The notes under the pieces were generated by a model. The model saw only the letters and a list, made by a program, of their open reading frames with translations, had not been told where the DNA came from and made no database searches. From an uncultured Oscillospiraceae bacterium (lineage in GTDB: Bacteria; Bacillota; Clostridia; Oscillospirales; Oscillospiraceae): a stretch of 64,000 bases of DNA. Of the stretch, positions 34,990-43,522 are shown one piece after another; position 1 is the stretch's first letter, and each line of letters begins with the position of its first letter. Where the stretch lies: the NCBI GenBank assembly GCA_910583885.1, contig CAJUAC010000007.1, positions 12,690 to 76,689 on the forward strand. Direction: 5' to 3'. The position numbers were made by a program, and so were the translations under genes.

Positions 34990-35018
34990 AGGATACTGGA
35001 AACCAAAGGAAAAGTCAA
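34990..35018 (-). promoter_or_regulatory. Promoter of the UgpC-type gene
   Basis: TTGACT (35013-35018), 17-base spacer, TATCCT (34990-34995) on the minus strand. The long leader leaves room for post-transcriptional control. Confidence 0.55.
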
Positions 35019-35127
35019 GGCGGGAAGTGAATTTCGGGATTTTGCCGGGAAATACGGCCCTGTTCTGTCTATTCTGCCAAAAGCTGGCCGGCAGCGGGAC
35101 ATCCGCAAAACTGCCCCCTCCCGCTCC

Positions 35128-35156
35128 TTGACATCCCGGGCTGGATATACTAAAAT
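35128..35156 (+). promoter_or_regulatory. Promoter of the aminotransferase gene
   Basis: Perfect TTGACA (35128-35133), 17-base spacer, TAAAAT (35151-35156). Confidence 0.8.
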
Positions 35157-35246
35157 ATAGGTATCATCAAGGAGGGCGGACGTCCTCTCCCGGCTGGATC
35201 TGCGCCTGCTCCACCTTCCATTTTTGAGAGAAATGAGGAAACGACT

Positions 35247-36443
35247 ATGAAATTTTCCAGCAAGGCGAAAAAGTGCGGGCTTTCCCCCATGCGGAAGTTC
35301 CACCCCTATGCGGTGGCCGCCGAGGCGGCCGGCAAGAAGATCTACCACCTGAACATTGGCCAGCCGGACATTGAGACGCCGCCCCAGTACTTCGAGGCTG
35401 TGCGCAATTTCCATCTGCCGGTCCTGGAGTACGCCCCCTCCCCCGGCCTTCCGGTTCTCATTGAGGCCATCCAGAAGTACTACGACAACCTCAACATGCA
35501 CTTTGAGAAGGACGAGATTCTCATCACCACCGGCGGCAGCGAGGCCCTCCAGATCGTCCTCAACTGCATCCTGGACGACGGCGACGAGATCCTGATCCCC
35601 GAGCCCTTCTACCCCAACTACAACACCATGGTCAACACCTGCGGGGCAAAGATCCACCCCATCCACACCGCGCCTGCGGAGGGCTACCACTACGCCGACC
35701 GGGCCAAGATTGAGGCGGAGATCAACGAGCATACCCGCGCGATTATGTGTACCAACCCCGGCAACCCCACCGGCTCCGTCCTCACCCCCGAGGAGATGCG
35801 CATGATGGTGGACATCGCCAAGGAGCACGACCTCTTCATCATTGGCGACGAGGCCTACCGTGAGTTTGTCTATGCCGGCGAGCCCCTCCAGTCCCTGGGC
35901 GAGTTTGCCGACGCGCCGGAGAATGTTGTCGTCATTGATACCGTCTCCAAGCGCTTCTCCGCCTGCGGCGCCCGGATTGGCTGCATCATCACCCGCAACA
36001 AGGAGCTGCTGAGCGAGGCCATCAAGTTCTGCCAGGCCCGCCTGTCCGTGGCTACCCTGGACCAGATCGCCTCCGCCGCCCTGTATGACGTGGGCCCCGA
36101 GTACTTCGCTGCTGTCCGGGAGGAGTATAAGCTCCGCCGCGACACGGTGGTCGCCAAGCTCAAGGAGATTCCCGGCGTTATCTGCGAGTGCCCCCGCGGC
36201 GCGTTCTACCTGATGGCCGCCCTGCCGGTGGACGACGCAGACGCTTTCCAGAAGTGGCTGCTCACCGACTTTGACGACAACGGCGACACCGTCATGTTTG
36301 CCCCCGGCGGCCCCTTCTATGCAACCCCCGGTAAGGGAGTGAATGAGATCCGCATTGCCTATGTCCTCAAGCAGAAGGACCTCGAGCGGGCCATGGATCT
36401 GCTGGCCAAGGGCATTGAGGCGTACAACAACCGCAGTAAGTAA
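35247..36443 (+). CDS. PLP-dependent class I/II aminotransferase
   Basis: A 398-residue enzyme of the aspartate/aromatic aminotransferase fold. Visible are IGQPDIETP near residue 38, TTGGSEALQ, the substrate-loop CTNPGNPTGSVLT, the PLP-contact DEAYREFVY and the lysine motif DTVSKRFSACGARIGC with the Schiff-base Lys. The donor and acceptor cannot be assigned; an AspB/AspC-like role is likely. GAGGAAA precedes the ATG. Confidence 0.92.
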   Translation: MKFSSKAKKCGLSPMRKFHPYAVAAEAAGKKIYHLNIGQPDIETPPQYFEAVRNFHLPVLEYAPSPGLPVLIEAIQKYYDNLNMHFEKDEILITTGGSEALQIVLNCILDDGDEILIPEPFYPNYNTMVNTCGAKIHPIHTAPAEGYHYADRAKIEAEINEHTRAIMCTNPGNPTGSVLTPEEMRMMVDIAKEHDLFIIGDEAYREFVYAGEPLQSLGEFADAPENVVVIDTVSKRFSACGARIGCIITRNKELLSEAIKFCQARLSVATLDQIASAALYDVGPEYFAAVREEYKLRRDTVVAKLKEIPGVICECPRGAFYLMAALPVDDADAFQKWLLTDFDDNGDTVMFAPGGPFYATPGKGVNEIRIAYVLKQKDLERAMDLLAKGIEAYNNRSK

Positions 36444-36465
36444 CCGATATCATACGATCCATAGC

Positions 36466-36498
36466 AGGACCCCCGCAGCCTCCGGCTGCGGGGGTCCT
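36466..36498. terminator. Bidirectional terminator between aminotransferase and chemoreceptor
   Basis: A 15-bp perfect stem (36466-36480 against 36484-36498) with a three-base loop, between two convergent genes. Confidence 0.8.
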
Positions 36499-36504
36499 GG
36501 CTAT

Positions 36505-38505
36505 TCATTGGTTTTTCAGACGGAACTTGGACACCAGCTCCTTGAGCATGGCGGCCTGGCCGGACAGCTCCTCGCTGGCGGCGGCACTGGCCTCCGCCGT
36601 TGCTACGTTGCTCTGGACCACCGTGGAAATCTGATCGATCCCGTGGGTAATCTCCGAGGCGTTGACCGCCTGCTCCTTGGTGAATTCCGCAATGCCGTTG
36701 ATAAGCCCAGTCATCTCGTCCGCACGGTCCACTACCGCCATCATCGATTCTGCGGTATCCCTGGCCGCGCAGACACCCTCGTCCATGGATTCCACTGTCT
36801 GGCTGAGAAGCACAGAGGTTTCCTGGGCAGCTTCAGAGGACTTGCTGGCAAGGGTGCGGACCTCGTCGGCCACCACGGCGAAGCCCTTGCCGGCATCACC
36901 GGCCCGGGCGGCTTCCACTGCGGCATTCAAGGCCAGGATATTGGTCTGGAATGCAATATCCTCAATGGTTTTGACGATCTTATGGATCTCCACGGACTTA
37001 TCGCTGATTTTTTGGATTACGCTGGTCATATTCCGCATCTTTTCATTGCTTTCCAGGAGCCCCGCCTTGACCTCCTGGGAGATGGTGTTGGCCTTCTGGG
37101 CGCCCAGGGCGACCTTCTGGACGCTATCAGAGACAGCGCCAATATGCCCGGCCAACGTATCCACCTCAGCCGCTTGCTCCGTAGAGCCCTGGGAGAGGGT
37201 CATCGCGCCCGCAGAGACCTGCTCTGCGCCGCTTGCCACATCCCGGGAAGCAGCCTGGAGCTGCCCCATGGCATTGTTGAGGGAGCGGGAGATCTCCTCC
37301 AGAGAGGACTTGATTTTTGCAAACTCCCCGGCGTAGTCATTTTCCAGGGTAAAGGCCAGGTTCCCTGCTGCAATTTCCCGCAGCTTTTCCGAGATCTCGT
37401 TGATATAGCGCACGTAATCCCGCAGCCGCAGTGTGACCCGGTTGAAGTTATCCGCCAGCATCCCCAGCTCGTCATTGGAATGGTAATGGATGGACTGCTC
37501 CAGTTCGCCGTCTGCAATCCGCGTGGCCGCCTGGCTCAGCTCCTGTACCGGCACACCGATAATACGCCTGACCTGGATAACCACCAGGAGGATCACAGCC
37601 ACCACTGCCAGCAGCGCCAGCAGGGCGATGGTGATTGTCAGCTGAAGGAGCTCTCCCAAAACCTCCGAGCGGGACACAAAGGCTACTGCGGCCCAGTCGC
37701 TTCCCGGGACGTTCTCCACCTGGATATAGGTGTTGTCATGAATGGACAGCCCCATTGTGTTGGAGCGGATCTGGCTGGTGGCATAGGTGTATATGCTGCC
37801 GCTGATTTCATTCAGCTTTTTTCCTATCATGGTACTGTCCGGGTGCCCGATAATAATATCCGTGCGGGTGTCCACCAAAAAGATCCCTCCGGTTTCCTCA
37901 ATCCGGACGTCGCTGACAATGTTGGAAATGGCGTCCAGATACAGGTCTGCCGCCGCGACGCCCCGCACCGCCCCTGTCTGGGTCTTCAGCAGGCCGGAGG
38001 CTCCCACCACATAGGAGTTGCTGGCCTCATCCATGTACACATCGCCCAGGATGAACTCGTCAGACTCCAGACCGTCCTGATACCAGCTTTTTGTCAAGGG
38101 GTTGTAGTCCGGCCCTGGGACAAACGAGGAGTGGTACAGGGCGCCAGTCGACAGCGCCACATACATCCCGGCGGGATAGGAATCATTTTTCCCCACTGTG
38201 TGCTTGATGTAGTCCATCATGGTAAAGGCATCCATGTCTGAAAATTCAATTGCGCCCCGCTGCGTCTCCAGCATGGCCAGCGTATGGTTCATCCAGGCCG
38301 TGGTCTCCTGCACGGTCATTTCTGTCGTTGTACGCAGCAGTGCCTCGCTCTTTTCCAGCAGCGCACGGGACATTTTCATGTAGACCACCACCAGCAGTAC
38401 CGCTACGGCAATCACCACACTCCCCACAATTGCCACTGCCAATTTTCCGGTGATCCCTAATCCCCGCCGCGCCGGCCTGGCGCTCTTTGCTCTTCTCACT
38501 TTCAT
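36505..38505 (-). CDS. Methyl-accepting chemotaxis protein
   Basis: A 666-residue chemoreceptor. A basic cytoplasmic start ([14 protein letters not shown]) leads to a first helix (about 18-42), a dCache-like sensor (about 45-295, with [10 protein letters not shown] and [11 protein letters not shown]), a second helix (about 310-335), HAMP, and the signalling domain with the conserved hairpin tip [20 protein letters not shown]. Start at 38505 behind GGGGGAGAAGAGG; the upstream extension is not supported. The organism may be motile or use the pathway otherwise; no che or flagellar gene is in view. Confidence 0.93.
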   Translation of the reverse strand: MKVRRAKSARPARRGLGITGKLAVAIVGSVVIAVAVLLVVVYMKMSRALLEKSEALLRTTTEMTVQETTAWMNHTLAMLETQRGAIEFSDMDAFTMMDYIKHTVGKNDSYPAGMYVALSTGALYHSSFVPGPDYNPLTKSWYQDGLESDEFILGDVYMDEASNSYVVGASGLLKTQTGAVRGVAAADLYLDAISNIVSDVRIEETGGIFLVDTRTDIIIGHPDSTMIGKKLNEISGSIYTYATSQIRSNTMGLSIHDNTYIQVENVPGSDWAAVAFVSRSEVLGELLQLTITIALLALLAVVAVILLVVIQVRRIIGVPVQELSQAATRIADGELEQSIHYHSNDELGMLADNFNRVTLRLRDYVRYINEISEKLREIAAGNLAFTLENDYAGEFAKIKSSLEEISRSLNNAMGQLQAASRDVASGAEQVSAGAMTLSQGSTEQAAEVDTLAGHIGAVSDSVQKVALGAQKANTISQEVKAGLLESNEKMRNMTSVIQKISDKSVEIHKIVKTIEDIAFQTNILALNAAVEAARAGDAGKGFAVVADEVRTLASKSSEAAQETSVLLSQTVESMDEGVCAARDTAESMMAVVDRADEMTGLINGIAEFTKEQAVNASEITHGIDQISTVVQSNVATAEASAAASEELSGQAAMLKELVSKFRLKNQ

Positions 38506-38599
38506 ACCTCTTCTCCCCCATCCACATTTTTCCGCCGCTCCCTCTGCGTCCGGAACCATCATATGAGCAGCTATAGGAAATCCATGCCGTGACACTTTT

Positions 38600-38628
38600 A
38601 TCTTAGCAGGCAGAGGTCGGAAATACAA
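38600..38628 (-). promoter_or_regulatory. Promoter of the first chemoreceptor gene
   Basis: TTGTAT (38623-38628), 17-base spacer, TAAGAT (38600-38605) on the minus strand; sigma-A-like rather than the sigma-D type. Confidence 0.5.
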
Positions 38629-38737
38629 GATATTTCTGGGATTTTTGCAGGACAATCTTGAGCGGCCACCCGAATACCTGCCAGCCATATATCACGACCA
38701 AATGGGAGAAAATCCCATAAGGTTCACTGCCCAACTT

Positions 38738-38900
38738 TCCGTAGGCAATGTGCGTTATCCTGTAAGGGGCAATATGCTTTGTCCACCCGGCCCGCAGGCC
38801 GGAAGCCCCTATTCCATAGCGATATCGTACAGAATGTTTCTAAAATCTGGTGTTTCCCGGAGGAACGGATCGTCCGAAGGCCAAAAAATGGCCCTGCACC
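38738..38900 (+). repeat. Structured dispersed repeat, copy 1 (left of the second chemoreceptor)
   Basis: About 160 bases that align with 41426-41590. Shared features in order: GTAGG(G)CAA, TTATCCTGT(A/T)AGGGGCA, then a 34-base interval holding a GC hairpin (GGCC-cgca-GGCC), the closing arm GCCCCTA (38806-38812), CCATAGCGATAT and AGAATGTT. The outer stem AGGGGC (38766-38771) / GCCCCT (38806-38811) has the same spacing as in copy 2. Confidence 0.7.
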
Positions 38901-38988
38901 ATTTTGCTGATAAACCGATTTTATAGCGTGCATCCGGACTGTGAAGAGGGAAACCCTGGTAACGATGCTAAGATTTTTGAAAAAGGAA

Positions 38989-39017
38989 TTGACAATCTGA
39001 GAAGAACTTTTTATACT
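38989..39017 (+). promoter_or_regulatory. Promoter of the second chemoreceptor gene
   Basis: Perfect TTGACA (38989-38994), 17-base spacer, TATACT (39012-39017). The rest of 38506-39148 holds the repeat copy and no gene. Confidence 0.75.
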
Positions 39018-39148
39018 AGACGGGATTGGGCGCTGGATTGGATAAAATCATAACAGATAAAATTGCAGGAACCATTCTACTGGATGCTGTAAAATGTTGG
39101 ATTTTATATCAGCTCCCAGCCCGACTATCAGATAAAGGAGTAAGTTTG

Positions 39149-41299
39149 ATGGCCAGTAAACCAACCCCAACCGAAAAAAGACATAAGCAGCAAAGCATTA
39201 CCAGAAAAATCATCGGAAAAATGGCGATTCTGATCATTGTCCTGTTCGGACTCAGCGTCATCATAGCAGCCCTTTTATCCAGCCGATCTTTGAAGAAAGT
39301 CACAAACGAAAAATTAGTCCTGACTGCGTACGAGAATGCCTATACGCTCTCCAACAATATCGAGAGCTCTTATTCACAAACCCTTGGCTTTGCCGGGTCC
39401 CTCCGGAATATTTCGGCCCTGCCGCCAGCGATCCAACGGCAGGCAATCGATGACGCTTTAGTTGGTATTTTGCAGCAAAACGACAAATTTACAACAGCAT
39501 TTGCCTATTTCGAGCAAAATACAATCGCTGACGCCCAAGGAAAAACCTATCAGGAAACCAACAGGGATATTGCCTATGAAGCTGTCGTCTACCCCAACGA
39601 AGCAAAGACAGGCTTTGTGTTTGAAAAACACGAGGATGCCTTTGATAACTTTGACAAGGAATATTACCGCGAAATAAAATCCTCTGGCAAGACTTATGTC
39701 ATGGAGCCTTATGTTTATGAATTGCAGGGCAAGCCGATTATGATGATTAGCGTAATTGCGCCCATCTATGATGTTTCAGGGAAATTTTTAGGGGTGGCCG
39801 GTTGTGATGTCGCTCTGGATGACCTGCAATCGCAAAACTTTACCAATGCCGGCTATTCTTCAACCCACATGGTTTGCATGTCAGAGGATCATACCATATT
39901 AGTGGATACTCTGCAAACAAGTACCGTTGGCCAGTTGGCAAAGGATTGCGGTTATGAACAAGTCGCTCATATCGCAGATGAGATGAGAACCATGAAAGCG
40001 GGCGTATCTGGGAAAGGCGATAAGAGCGTTTATTTGTTAAATACAGAGCTTGATAATTTCGTTACAGGAAAGCAGGGCTATTCTGTTATTGTTCCTGTTG
40101 ATTTGGAAAGCGGAAATTTGTGGAGCTTGTATTTTTCTATTGATCAGAACGAATTTTATGCGCAGATTGTAAAAGACACAGCACTTTTATCAATCGCTGT
40201 ATGCATTTTAGGGATTTTGTTGCTGTCCGTTATGTATTACAGTATTAAAAAGCCATTGAAACCGATCTCCACTATAATGGCGGGGGCAGAAAAGCTGGAA
40301 TCCGGCAATCTGCAAATCCATGTCCAGGTAGATTCTGATGATGAATTAGGCCGTTTAGCTGAAAGCTTTAATGCCACAAGTACTATCCTAAATAATTATA
40401 TCAACGACATTTCCAAGCAGCTTTCAGAAATGGCGGATAACAATATGGCTATCCGTATCACGGAAGAATACATAGGGGATTTTAGCCCCATTAAAGCGTC
40501 GATTGAAAAGATTGCCCATTCGTTAAACCGTACCCTTTATAGCATTATCGAAGCGGCAAACGAAGTGACTTCCAATTCTGACACAGTTTCTTCCGGGGCG
40601 CAAGCGTTATCCCAAGGTTCGTCAGAACAGGCGGAAGCGATTGAACGGCTGGCAGCCTCTATCGAGCACCTTTCTAATGACGTTATTAGCAATGCCCGTG
40701 AGGCGGAAGATGCCAACACAACCGTCGCCCGGGTCAGCCAATGGATTGAAACCAGTAACCAGGAAATGCAAAAGATGGTTTCAGCTATGAACGATATCCG
40801 GAACACTTCAACAGAGATTGTAAAGATTATTAAAACCATTGAGGATATCGCTTTCCAAACCAATGTTTTAGCTCTGAATGCTTCTGTAGAAGCCGCAAGG
40901 GCTGGGGCGGCCGGTAAAGGTTTTGCCGTTGTTGCCGAGCAAGTGCGCAACTTAGCTGCCAAAAGTTCAGAGGCTGCCAAGGATACCGCTGCATTAATTG
41001 AATCCTCCATTGAAGCGGTGAAAAACGGAAGAAGTATTGCGGACGAAACGGCACAATCTCTGGTGAATGTTGTTGAGGGGGCCAAAGATGTTGCTGTTTT
41101 TGTGGAACGTATCAGTGCGGCCTCGAAGAACCAAAAAGACACATTGGAGCGGTTGACTATAGGTGTTAATCAGATTTCCAGCATCATTCAGGAGAATTCC
41201 GCAATGGCTGAAGAAAGTGCGGCTGCCAGTGTTAAATTATTCCAACAAGCAAATACATTGCGTCAACTGGTAGATGTTTTTGAATTAAAACAATCATAA
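39149..41299 (+). CDS. Methyl-accepting chemotaxis protein, AT-rich, accessory
   Basis: A 716-residue chemoreceptor: cytoplasmic lead with the membrane helix about 25-50, dCache-type sensor (about 55-345; [37 protein letters not shown]), second helix (about 352-373), HAMP, and a signalling domain with [20 protein letters not shown]. It is clearly richer in AT than the preceding receptor and lies between two copies of a dispersed repeat, suggesting separate acquisition. Start at 39149 behind AAAGGAG. The ligand is unknown; this sensor type often binds amino acids or small acids. Confidence 0.92.
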   Translation: MASKPTPTEKRHKQQSITRKIIGKMAILIIVLFGLSVIIAALLSSRSLKKVTNEKLVLTAYENAYTLSNNIESSYSQTLGFAGSLRNISALPPAIQRQAIDDALVGILQQNDKFTTAFAYFEQNTIADAQGKTYQETNRDIAYEAVVYPNEAKTGFVFEKHEDAFDNFDKEYYREIKSSGKTYVMEPYVYELQGKPIMMISVIAPIYDVSGKFLGVAGCDVALDDLQSQNFTNAGYSSTHMVCMSEDHTILVDTLQTSTVGQLAKDCGYEQVAHIADEMRTMKAGVSGKGDKSVYLLNTELDNFVTGKQGYSVIVPVDLESGNLWSLYFSIDQNEFYAQIVKDTALLSIAVCILGILLLSVMYYSIKKPLKPISTIMAGAEKLESGNLQIHVQVDSDDELGRLAESFNATSTILNNYINDISKQLSEMADNNMAIRITEEYIGDFSPIKASIEKIAHSLNRTLYSIIEAANEVTSNSDTVSSGAQALSQGSSEQAEAIERLAASIEHLSNDVISNAREAEDANTTVARVSQWIETSNQEMQKMVSAMNDIRNTSTEIVKIIKTIEDIAFQTNVLALNASVEAARAGAAGKGFAVVAEQVRNLAAKSSEAAKDTAALIESSIEAVKNGRSIADETAQSLVNVVEGAKDVAVFVERISAASKNQKDTLERLTIGVNQISSIIQENSAMAEESAAASVKLFQQANTLRQLVDVFELKQS

Positions 41300-41320
41300 G
41301 GATTCCTTTCTGTGCAAACA

Positions 41321-41362
41321 AAAATGAGACCCTGCGTCTGACGACGCAGGGTCTCATTTTTC
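41321..41362 (+). terminator. Terminator of the second chemoreceptor
   Basis: An 18-bp perfect stem (41321-41338 against 41343-41360), four-base loop, ending in TTTTTCT. It marks the left edge of the repeat cluster. Confidence 0.9.
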
Positions 41363-41680
41363 TATGGCGCAGGCTGGTGTTTAATGCCCTACACAGGCTA
41401 AATCACAATGCCCTACGACAAAACTGTCGTAGGGCAACGGGATTTATCCTGTTAGGGGCAAAGTTGTTTATTCTGCCGGGCAAGGCCCGGGTAGCCCCTA
41501 CTCCATGGTGATATAGCATAGAATGTTCCAAAAATCCTGTGTTTAGGCAGGGAAAGGATAGTCCAAAGGACAAAAAAGTGACCCCCATCCGAAGGATGGC
41601 AGGTCACTTTTTTCTATGGCGTAGGCTAGTGCTTATTGCCCTACACAGGATAAATCACATTGCCCTACGACATAGTATCC
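41358..41680 (+). repeat. Palindromic repeat cluster (REP-like) with copy 2 of the structured repeat
   Basis: Two direct copies of a unit reading CTATGGCG(C/T)AGGCT..., TGCCCTACACAGG(C/A)TAAATCACA, TGCCCTACGACA lie at 41361-41420 and 41614-41671. The segment 41425-41457 is an inverted copy of the same unit, so 41385-41460 can fold into a long imperfect hairpin whose tip is a perfect 12-bp stem (TGCCCTACGACA / TGTCGTAGGGCA, 41409-41436). Copy 2 of the 160-base structured repeat follows (41426-41590), with outer stem AGGGGC (41454-41459) / GCCCCT (41494-41499). A terminator-like AAAAGTGACC / GGTCACTTTTTT hairpin (41574-41612) joins the units. Confidence 0.7.
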
Positions 41681-41708
41681 TTGACCTTGCAACTTAATTA
41701 TAGATCAT

Positions 41709-41730
41709 GATTGTCTAAATTGCAAGATAA
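41709..41730 (+). repeat. 22-bp direct repeat, left copy
   Basis: Begins GATTGTCTAAATTGC and is identical over 22 bases to 43344-43365. The two copies bound a 1.6-kb segment, as attachment sites or a duplication would. Confidence 0.7.
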
Positions 41731-41763
41731 ATTCAAACCTAAAATCTTTAGTGAAAATTACTC

Positions 41764-41792
41764 TTGACATTACATATATCATATGTTATATT
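41764..41792 (+). promoter_or_regulatory. Candidate promoter, AT-rich
   Basis: Perfect TTGACA (41764-41769), 17-base spacer, TATATT (41787-41792). The spacer contains the near-palindrome CATATATCATATG. No gene starts directly after it. Confidence 0.5.
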
Positions 41793-41881
41793 TAAAGTTT
41801 ATGGTTTACAAAACAGATGCTACATTATGCTATGCTGATAATATTTTTTTCATTGATTCCATGATTTTATCGCAGAAACTA

Positions 41882-42154
41882 TTGACTTTTTTGGAGTTGT
41901 GTGGTAAAATCTGAAAAGAATGATTTGGCTATTTATAGCCTTGATTTACGGAGGGCCCCCTAATGGCATTACTCAATTTTTCCCCGTCTTGCTACCGGGC
42001 ATAATCTATCTTCTTTGCCTGGTGAGCAAGTATAGATGCAGATGTTCTTTGCAAATGTACAAGGAGTGCTCAATAGGCGAGATGAGGACCAGTATCAAAA
42101 CTAGGTCTACCTTCACTGTCGCCTTTTGGCTAGACGGTGGAGGTTTTTTTAGTG
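41882..42154 (+). ncRNA. Short transcript or attenuation leader with 13-codon ORF
   Basis: A promoter (TTGACT 41882-41887, 17-base spacer, TAAAAT 41905-41910) is followed by a ribosome binding site GGAGGG and a 13-codon ORF at 41963-42004 (MALLNFSPSCYRA), then an intrinsic terminator: an 11-bp stem with two G-U pairs (42111-42121 against 42134-42144) and seven T residues (42145-42151). The pattern of promoter, leader peptide and terminator is that of an attenuated leader or an independent small RNA. A longer frame across it (41920-42288) looks non-coding. Confidence 0.5.
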
Positions 42155-42293
42155 TTTTTGAGGCCCCCGCCCTTGATATAAGCCTCCAGTTTCCCAGATA
42201 CCCCAGCTCACAGATGTCCCAGAGTATCTGCCCCAGACACACCCCGCACGCTCCTGGCCTGCCCCTAAAATATACAGAAATGAGGTGATTCCG

Positions 42294-42362
42294 ATGCCGT
42301 TCAAAACCTTGACCAGCTGGATGCTGCGAAAGAAATGGCTTGGAGTTCGTTCGAACTCCTGA
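42294..42362 (+). CDS. 22-residue basic peptide ORF
   Basis: ATG at 42294 follows GAGGTGA at good distance and encodes MPFKTLTSWMLRKKWLGVRS plus two residues, a cationic peptide with Trp and Leu. Its end contains an 18-bp palindrome GGAGTTCG-TT-CGAACTCC (42341-42358). Either a leader for the next gene or a real small peptide; no homologue recognised. Confidence 0.4.
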   Translation: MPFKTLTSWMLRKKWLGVRSNS

Positions 42363-42379
42363 TCAGAAAGGGGTATAGC

Positions 42380-42655
42380 ATGAACAGAAAAGAACAAGCT
42401 GAAACTGTAATAGCTGTGTCGCAATTTTTCTCTACCCTTGGTGAAAGGCTTAAACAGCTGTTACTGAAACTCCCGCCTGGAATCCTGGTAAACCTGATCT
42501 TGATTTTGGGCGTAGCTCTCCTAAGTGCTCTAACTTTCAAGTTTCTCACTAAAGGAGCTGCACCGGTCAAGATTCCTAACACTCCCATTGAGGTTACCCC
42601 GTGGCTGATTTTGAGCGCCATTACCACGATTGCGACCGCACTGCTGATTCTCTGA
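42380..42655 (+). CDS. Small two-helix membrane protein
   Basis: A 91-residue protein starting MNRKEQAETVIAVSQFFSTL behind AAAGGGG. Two hydrophobic segments (about residues 34-54 and 72-90) are separated by a short loop (KGAAPVKIPNTPIEVT). No family recognised; size and layout resemble holin-like or small stress-response membrane proteins. A frame extension of 15 codons upstream is less likely. Confidence 0.6.
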   Translation: MNRKEQAETVIAVSQFFSTLGERLKQLLLKLPPGILVNLILILGVALLSALTFKFLTKGAAPVKIPNTPIEVTPWLILSAITTIATALLIL

Positions 42656-42693
42656 ATTTTGATGCCGCTGACTACGGTATCGAGGTTAGAGAA

Positions 42694-42728
42694 GGAGGCC
42701 CCTGCACACGCGGGGGCCTCCATTTTTA
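42694..42728 (+). terminator. Terminator after the small membrane protein
   Basis: Stem GGAGGCCCC / GGGGCCTCC (42694-42702 against 42713-42721) followed by ATTTTT. Confidence 0.85.
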
Positions 42729-42777
42729 TAAAAAACCAGCTTAATAAAAACTTAATAGGGAAATTTGCTAAAAACTC

Positions 42778-42858
42778 TTGCATTATTCCCGCTTTTATGG
42801 CATAATATATAAACACTCTAACCTTTTACTTTCCCGGCCTAGTCAACCGGGCTTTTTT
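42778..42858 (+). ncRNA. Promoter with immediate terminator
   Basis: TTGCAT (42778-42783), 17-base spacer, CATAAT (42801-42806), then within about 25 bases a CCCGG / CCGGG hairpin (42833-42851) and TTTTTT (42853-42858). Any transcript would be about 45 bases, so this is either an early-terminated leader or a chance pair. Confidence 0.35.
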
Positions 42859-42860
42859 GT

Positions 42861-42898
42861 ATTGTAATATATGTTATTGTGTTTTCATATATTACAAT
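42861..42898. repeat. 13-bp inverted repeat
   Basis: ATTGTAATATATG (42861-42873) and its exact reverse complement (42886-42898) with a 12-base spacer. Possible binding site or recombination site. Confidence 0.6.
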
Positions 42899-42935
42899 TT
42901 GTGTATTATAGTAGAAGGTTCAGAGAATCAGCAGT

Positions 42936-42969
42936 GCACACCTGTAAACTTAAATGTTTACAGGTGTGC
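42936..42969. repeat. 14-bp inverted repeat
   Basis: GCACACCTGTAAAC (42936-42949), loop TTAAAT, exact complement (42956-42969). No T-run, so not a standard terminator. Confidence 0.6.
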
Positions 42970-42987
42970 TCCATTTCCAAAATCAAA

Positions 42988-43017
42988 ATCCCAGGACTTC
43001 TTTTGAAGTCTTGGGAT
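42988..43017 (-). terminator. Terminator of the 103-residue minus-strand gene
   Basis: A 13-base stem with one mismatch (42988-43000 against 43005-43017) and, on the minus strand, a T-rich run ATTTTGATTTTGG after it. Confidence 0.75.
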
Positions 43018-43022
43018 TGCTT

Positions 43023-43334
43023 TTAGAACATATGCTTTATAGCTAATGTATCTGTCTGTGTTGCTAGGTCCCTATAAATATTAATATGATATTTTGAGGC
43101 TACTGCCTCTAGCTTATGAGCCTTTAGTGTTTGGACGCATTGAACGACAGCTGGTTTGTCTATATCTAAAAACCCAAAGCACTCGTTGATACTAGGCTTT
43201 AGATCAGTGTTACAAGTAAACTGTTCCGTTGCTATCATATCATCTTTTGACTTGGGTTGTTTTGCTACTGTTACTATATAAAACTTTGGTTGTACTGTTT
43301 TAAGCTCTTTTTGAAAGTCATCTATGGAATACAT
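43023..43334 (-). CDS. Small protein of unknown function
   Basis: A 103-residue, AT-rich reading frame starting MYSIDDFQKELKTVQPKFYI and ending TLAIKHMF, mixed charge, no signal peptide or membrane segment. A terminator follows it directly, which supports transcription, but the ribosome binding site is weak. It ends the 1.6-kb segment bounded by the 22-bp direct repeats. No family recognised. Confidence 0.5.
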   Translation of the reverse strand: MYSIDDFQKELKTVQPKFYIVTVAKQPKSKDDMIATEQFTCNTDLKPSINECFGFLDIDKPAVVQCVQTLKAHKLEAVASKYHINIYRDLATQTDTLAIKHMF

Positions 43335-43343
43335 CTCAGTTTG

Positions 43344-43365
43344 GATTGTCTAAATTGCAAGATAA
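43344..43365 (+). repeat. 22-bp direct repeat, right copy
   Basis: Identical to 41709-41730; see that entry. Confidence 0.7.
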
Positions 43366-43419
43366 TCCTCACATTTATGGAAGAACACTTTAGGAGTAAT
43401 CCGGTGTTGCGTGTTTGTG

Positions 43420-43448
43420 TTGATGATGTGGAAAGTACGTGATATAAT
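43420..43448 (+). promoter_or_regulatory. Promoter of the AbiTii gene
   Basis: TTGATG (43420-43425), 17-base spacer, perfect TATAAT (43443-43448), about 70 bases before the start codon. Confidence 0.65.
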
Positions 43449-43522
43449 GATTATAGATACTATAAAACTATTTCCTGCCCATGATGATGAATGGGAAGAC
43501 CAAGGTAGAATGAGGTGAAATG

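Larger units (their letters stand above)
34782..35246. other. Divergent control region between ugpC and the aminotransferase gene
   Basis: Holds the two opposite promoters listed separately and a leader of about 200 bases for ugpC with several possible GC stems but no riboswitch I recognise. No ORF supported. Confidence 0.6.

Noticed and set aside
36343..38241. 632-codon plus-strand frame opposite the chemoreceptor
   Set aside because: Shadow ORF; the minus-strand chemoreceptor has all expected domains.
41358..41680. CRISPR array
   Set aside because: The repeated units differ in spacing and orientation, are few, and lack regular spacers; no cas gene is present.
41920..42288. 122-codon plus-strand frame across the leader and terminator
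   Set aside because: It crosses a promoter-proximal terminator, has no ribosome binding site at its ATG and its composition (many Pro, Cys, Ser without pattern) looks non-coding.
42341..42358. LexA/SOS box
   Set aside because: The palindrome reads GTTC-N4-GAAC rather than the Gram-positive GAAC-N4-GTTC order.
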